Shown piece by piece: positions 12,012 to 14,318 of a stretch of DNA of 14,318 nt. The notes below the pieces were generated by a model. It was not told the DNA's origin, searched no databases, and worked only from the letters and a program-made list of their open reading frames with translations. Both the position numbers and the translations under genes were made by a program. How positions within the stretch are numbered: position 1 is the first letter of the stretch; every line of letters begins with the position of its first letter. The stretch comes from Candidatus Methanophaga sp. GoMg3.2 (GTDB lineage: Archaea; Halobacteriota; Syntropharchaeia; Alkanophagales; Methanospirareceae), in NCBI GenBank assembly GCA_013180565.1, contig QBUN01000394.1:1-14318 (forward strand). Reading direction: 5' to 3'.

Positions 12012-14318
12012 TTATACTTCTATTGTCCAAAGTCGTGTTCCATCATATCCTCTTACTGCTTCCACTATGCAGCATCCAATCCGTACTGTTAAATCAGTTG
12101 CACCGTCGCCTGTTAAATCATCTGCGGGGCTAAAAGTTGCTACATCCGGGTAGTGATTGCTCCAGATCTCTATGCCACTACTCCCATTTACCGCGATTAC
12201 ATCAGGTGTCGTAGTATTCATTCCATCTTCTGGCATGCCTATCACCACTTCATCTTTTCCGTCATTAGTTAAATCTACTGGAACTCCAAATACTAGACTC
12301 TCGGTAAAAGACTTTTCCCAGAGTTCTGAGCCATCACTTCCGTTTATTGCCGTTATGTCTGTTCTGGATCCATAGAGAGAAGAGTATTTTGATTTCCCAT
12401 TCTTTTCGTTCCATACGCTATACTCTTTTGGAATATACCACGATGTTTTTGGTGGTTTTTCAAAATCCTCAGAAAGCGTTAAAGTGCTTATAACTACATC
12501 AGTTCTATTTGTAGAAATTAAATTCGCTGGGACGCCTACCATCACTACCACTTCGTACTTAGCTCCTGTTTTCGATTTGTTCCAAAGCTCCACGCCATTG
12601 CAGCCATTTACTCCTATTACTTTTGCAGAAGACCCCATTGAAATTGGATCAATATACATTAAATTTATGACAATATCCGTTTTATTGTCGCCATTTAGAT
12701 CACCCGCTGGTAACATAAATGCAACGCAGTTATCAAAACTTTTGTTCCATAGCGTTTCGCCATTAGTTCCATTTACTGCTTCTATATCAGACCTTATTGT
12801 GGACTCGCCTGTAGCAGGGTCAACAGTATATGAAAGCACCAATAGGTCATTAATTGAGTCTCCGGTTATATCACAATCTAAAAGAGATAAGACGGAAGCT
12901 TCCGCTGCAGGCGGAGATGACGCAAGTATTTCTACGGTCGCTGTGTCTTCATGTCCATCGCCATCATCAGCTTCCACTATGTAGGTCCCTGTTACTGCAT
13001 ATGTTGTATCAAATATACACCAGAACGTGCCATTTTCTACATAAACGATCTTTGGATATAATTCCATAGTCTCTCCTTTACAGGTTACAACAATTGCATA
13101 TCCATCCTTCCTGTTTGACGCCCCTGTTACAATCAGTGGATCCCCAATGGCAACAGCCTCAATAGGCTCGAGCCATACGTAAGGCCTCTCCACTCTTAGC
13201 CAACCTTCCCACATCAGATCATCAGAACCTGCAGTGTTCACTAAATCAGTTAATATATCCTGGATCTCCTCCTGCGTCATTGTGTTTATAATTCCTGTCG
13301 TTAGACTTGTTATGTTATATCCTGCATCTAAAGCTGCTTCTAAGTCCTCCTCGCCAGTTATGCCCCATACCCCATCTATTCCTGTGCAGAGCACATAGAT
13401 GTCATAGTAACCGAGATCAGCATCTTCCTGCACCGTCATCTTCTTTGAGTATGTATAATCCGTAGTCGATACACTTGCCCTTCTTTCTGATAGTCCGGTA
13501 GCACCTTTATCTAATAGTGAGTTCCCACCACCACCCTCTGGTGATACGCTCAAGATCGTCACTTCTGTCGCCCCCTGCGCAGTACCAAATACCGTAAAGT
13601 CGTCTTCAAGTGCAACTACAGCCGTAGACCGTTCTGCTGTCAATGTGGGTTTCGTCAGCAATATTACATCCCCGCCGTCAGGACTTCTTGTAGGTCGCTC
13701 TTCTCCTGCTGCTTTTTCACAATTTATCCATGCCTTTAGTCTCACTGCGCCCGGTACGTCCATACCTACTTCGGTTGTCTTTACCTCTTTGCGGAATTCA
13801 CCATCGTCTAGCACAATATTTGTCAGTTTCGGATGCAGCGTATCATTTACATATACACTAACATACGTGCCTGAAGTAGAAGTACCTTGTATTGTTATCT
13901 TATCGCCAATCACCACGGTGGATGGCAGGTCAAAAACCACTTCTTTCTCTAATACCGTTATGTCTACTGTGTCAGAATCGCCAACATGCGGATTCGCTAT
14001 TCCCCCGATCTCTGCTGGCCCTGTAACCGTTACTTCGATCGTATAGGACCCTGTATCGGTAAATTCAACTGCATAGCTTCTCACGCCGTCTGAGTCAATC
14101 GTGTCATTAAACTCGTTATATAGGACAGGAACTGGTCTTGGCGCCGGAGTGTCATCTAAACCCGCTTTGAACTGCACATCTCTGCTATAAGTTCTGGCAT
14201 AAACTCTTATTTGATCGCCTGCTATACCCGTTACAATAAGTGTTACTGTTTCAAGCTCAACCACACAGGTCGTACTTGCCTCAATAGCAATTTCTTCTTT
14301 CCTGATTTTTAACGTTTT
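12012..14318 (-). CDS. Large surface protein with Ig-like domains and FG-GAP/quinoprotein-like propeller repeats, 5'-truncated
   Basis: The frame is open to the window edge, so the signal peptide and N-terminus lie outside; 768 residues are visible. Counting from GTG 14264, three Ig-like beta-sandwich segments share the pattern V.IGD.ITI.GTS..G..V.V (about 116-140, 215-240, 370-395). From residue 460 to 750 there are five repeats, each with an aspartate-rich calcium loop (such as GDLNGDNKTDIVI, DLTNDGKDEVVIG, DLTGDGATDLTVR) and, after the first four loops, a VNG.NG..LWNKS-type strand; the protein ends DGTRLWTIEV. In the third repeat the loop has decayed to NLISTNRTDVVIS. Many N-x-S/T sites, few cysteines and acidic composition suit an exported archaeal envelope or adhesion protein. 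No membrane anchor at the C-terminus, so anchoring, if any, is N-terminal or non-covalent. Convergent with polX. Confidence 0.85.
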   Translation of the reverse strand, partial: KTLKIRKEEIAIEASTTCVVELETVTLIVTGIAGDQIRVYARTYSRDVQFKAGLDDTPAPRPVPVLYNEFNDTIDSDGVRSYAVEFTDTGSYTIEVTVTGPAEIGGIANPHVGDSDTVDITVLEKEVVFDLPSTVVIGDKITIQGTSTSGTYVSVYVNDTLHPKLTNIVLDDGEFRKEVKTTEVGMDVPGAVRLKAWINCEKAAGEERPTRSPDGGDVILLTKPTLTAERSTAVVALEDDFTVFGTAQGATEVTILSVSPEGGGGNSLLDKGATGLSERRASVSTTDYTYSKKMTVQEDADLGYYDIYVLCTGIDGVWGITGEEDLEAALDAGYNITSLTTGIINTMTQEEIQDILTDLVNTAGSDDLMWEGWLRVERPYVWLEPIEAVAIGDPLIVTGASNRKDGYAIVVTCKGETMELYPKIVYVENGTFWCIFDTTYAVTGTYIVEADDGDGHEDTATVEILASSPPAAEASVLSLLDCDITGDSINDLLVLSYTVDPATGESTIRSDIEAVNGTNGETLWNKSFDNCVAFMLPAGDLNGDNKTDIVINLMYIDPISMGSSAKVIGVNGCNGVELWNKSKTGAKYEVVVMVGVPANLISTNRTDVVISTLTLSEDFEKPPKTSWYIPKEYSVWNEKNGKSKYSSLYGSRTDITAINGSDGSELWEKSFTESLVFGVPVDLTNDGKDEVVIGMPEDGMNTTTPDVIAVNGSSGIEIWSNHYPDVATFSPADDLTGDGATDLTVRIGCCIVEAVRGYDGTRLWTIEV

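Overview
The window most resembles an archaeal chromosome, probably from the Methanomicrobia or ANME-1/Methanophagales neighbourhood. This is an inference from gene content: several VapBC-type pairs, a family X polymerase with a PHP domain, TATA-like boxes upstream of genes, GTG/TTG starts, and a large Ig-like/FG-GAP surface protein. No rRNA or tRNA is present, so the taxonomy stays open. Housekeeping DNA at the two ends (ligA, polX, surface protein) flanks an accessory island from about 1.5 to 10.3 kb, parts of which (CD-NTase, SLATT, MNT genes) are visibly more AT-rich.

Layout: 1-1376 holds the C-terminal two thirds of an NAD-dependent DNA ligase, followed by a hairpin. 1543-1933 holds a MNT nucleotidyltransferase antitoxin with only the first 27 residues of its HEPN toxin. 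1950-3400 is a tight three-gene run of unknown role: an alpha-helical protein, a TPR protein, and a zinc-ribbon/SEC-C protein. 3547-3914 is a small coiled-coil protein gene broken by a one-base frameshift. 4132-4724 is a secreted lamin-tail/partial staphylococcal-nuclease protein whose signal peptide is out of frame. 4906-6262 is a compact CBASS-type operon (CD-NTase plus two-helix SLATT membrane effector) with an operator-like inverted repeat in front.

6272-6363 and 9356-9446 are two related, structured palindromic elements that look like integron attC sites. They lie just downstream of the CBASS operon and of a SIR2/TIR-like/HEPN locus (7667-9329). Between them on the minus strand is a graveyard of PIN and AbrB-type toxin-antitoxin fragments (6745-7357). 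9617-10295 holds a small conserved-looking protein, a ribbon-helix-helix-type antitoxin, and a PIN toxin without its N-terminus. 10264-11994 is a PHP-type DNA polymerase X split by an in-frame stop inside a 46-bp imperfect duplication. 12012-14318 (minus) is the C-terminal part of a large surface protein.

The theme is defence and stress genes collecting between core DNA-repair genes. An abortive-infection signalling operon and a putative NAD-depleting effector each carry a recombination-site-like element at the 3' end, as gene cassettes do. Many genes are broken. Four reading frames (3547-3914, 4132-4724, 7667-9329, 10104-10260) can be repaired by a single-base change in or next to a homopolymer, so sequencing error must be excluded before they are called pseudogenes. 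The stops in polX, the AbrB-type antitoxin and the TIR-like protein, and the deletions in the HEPN and PIN toxins, are not of that kind.
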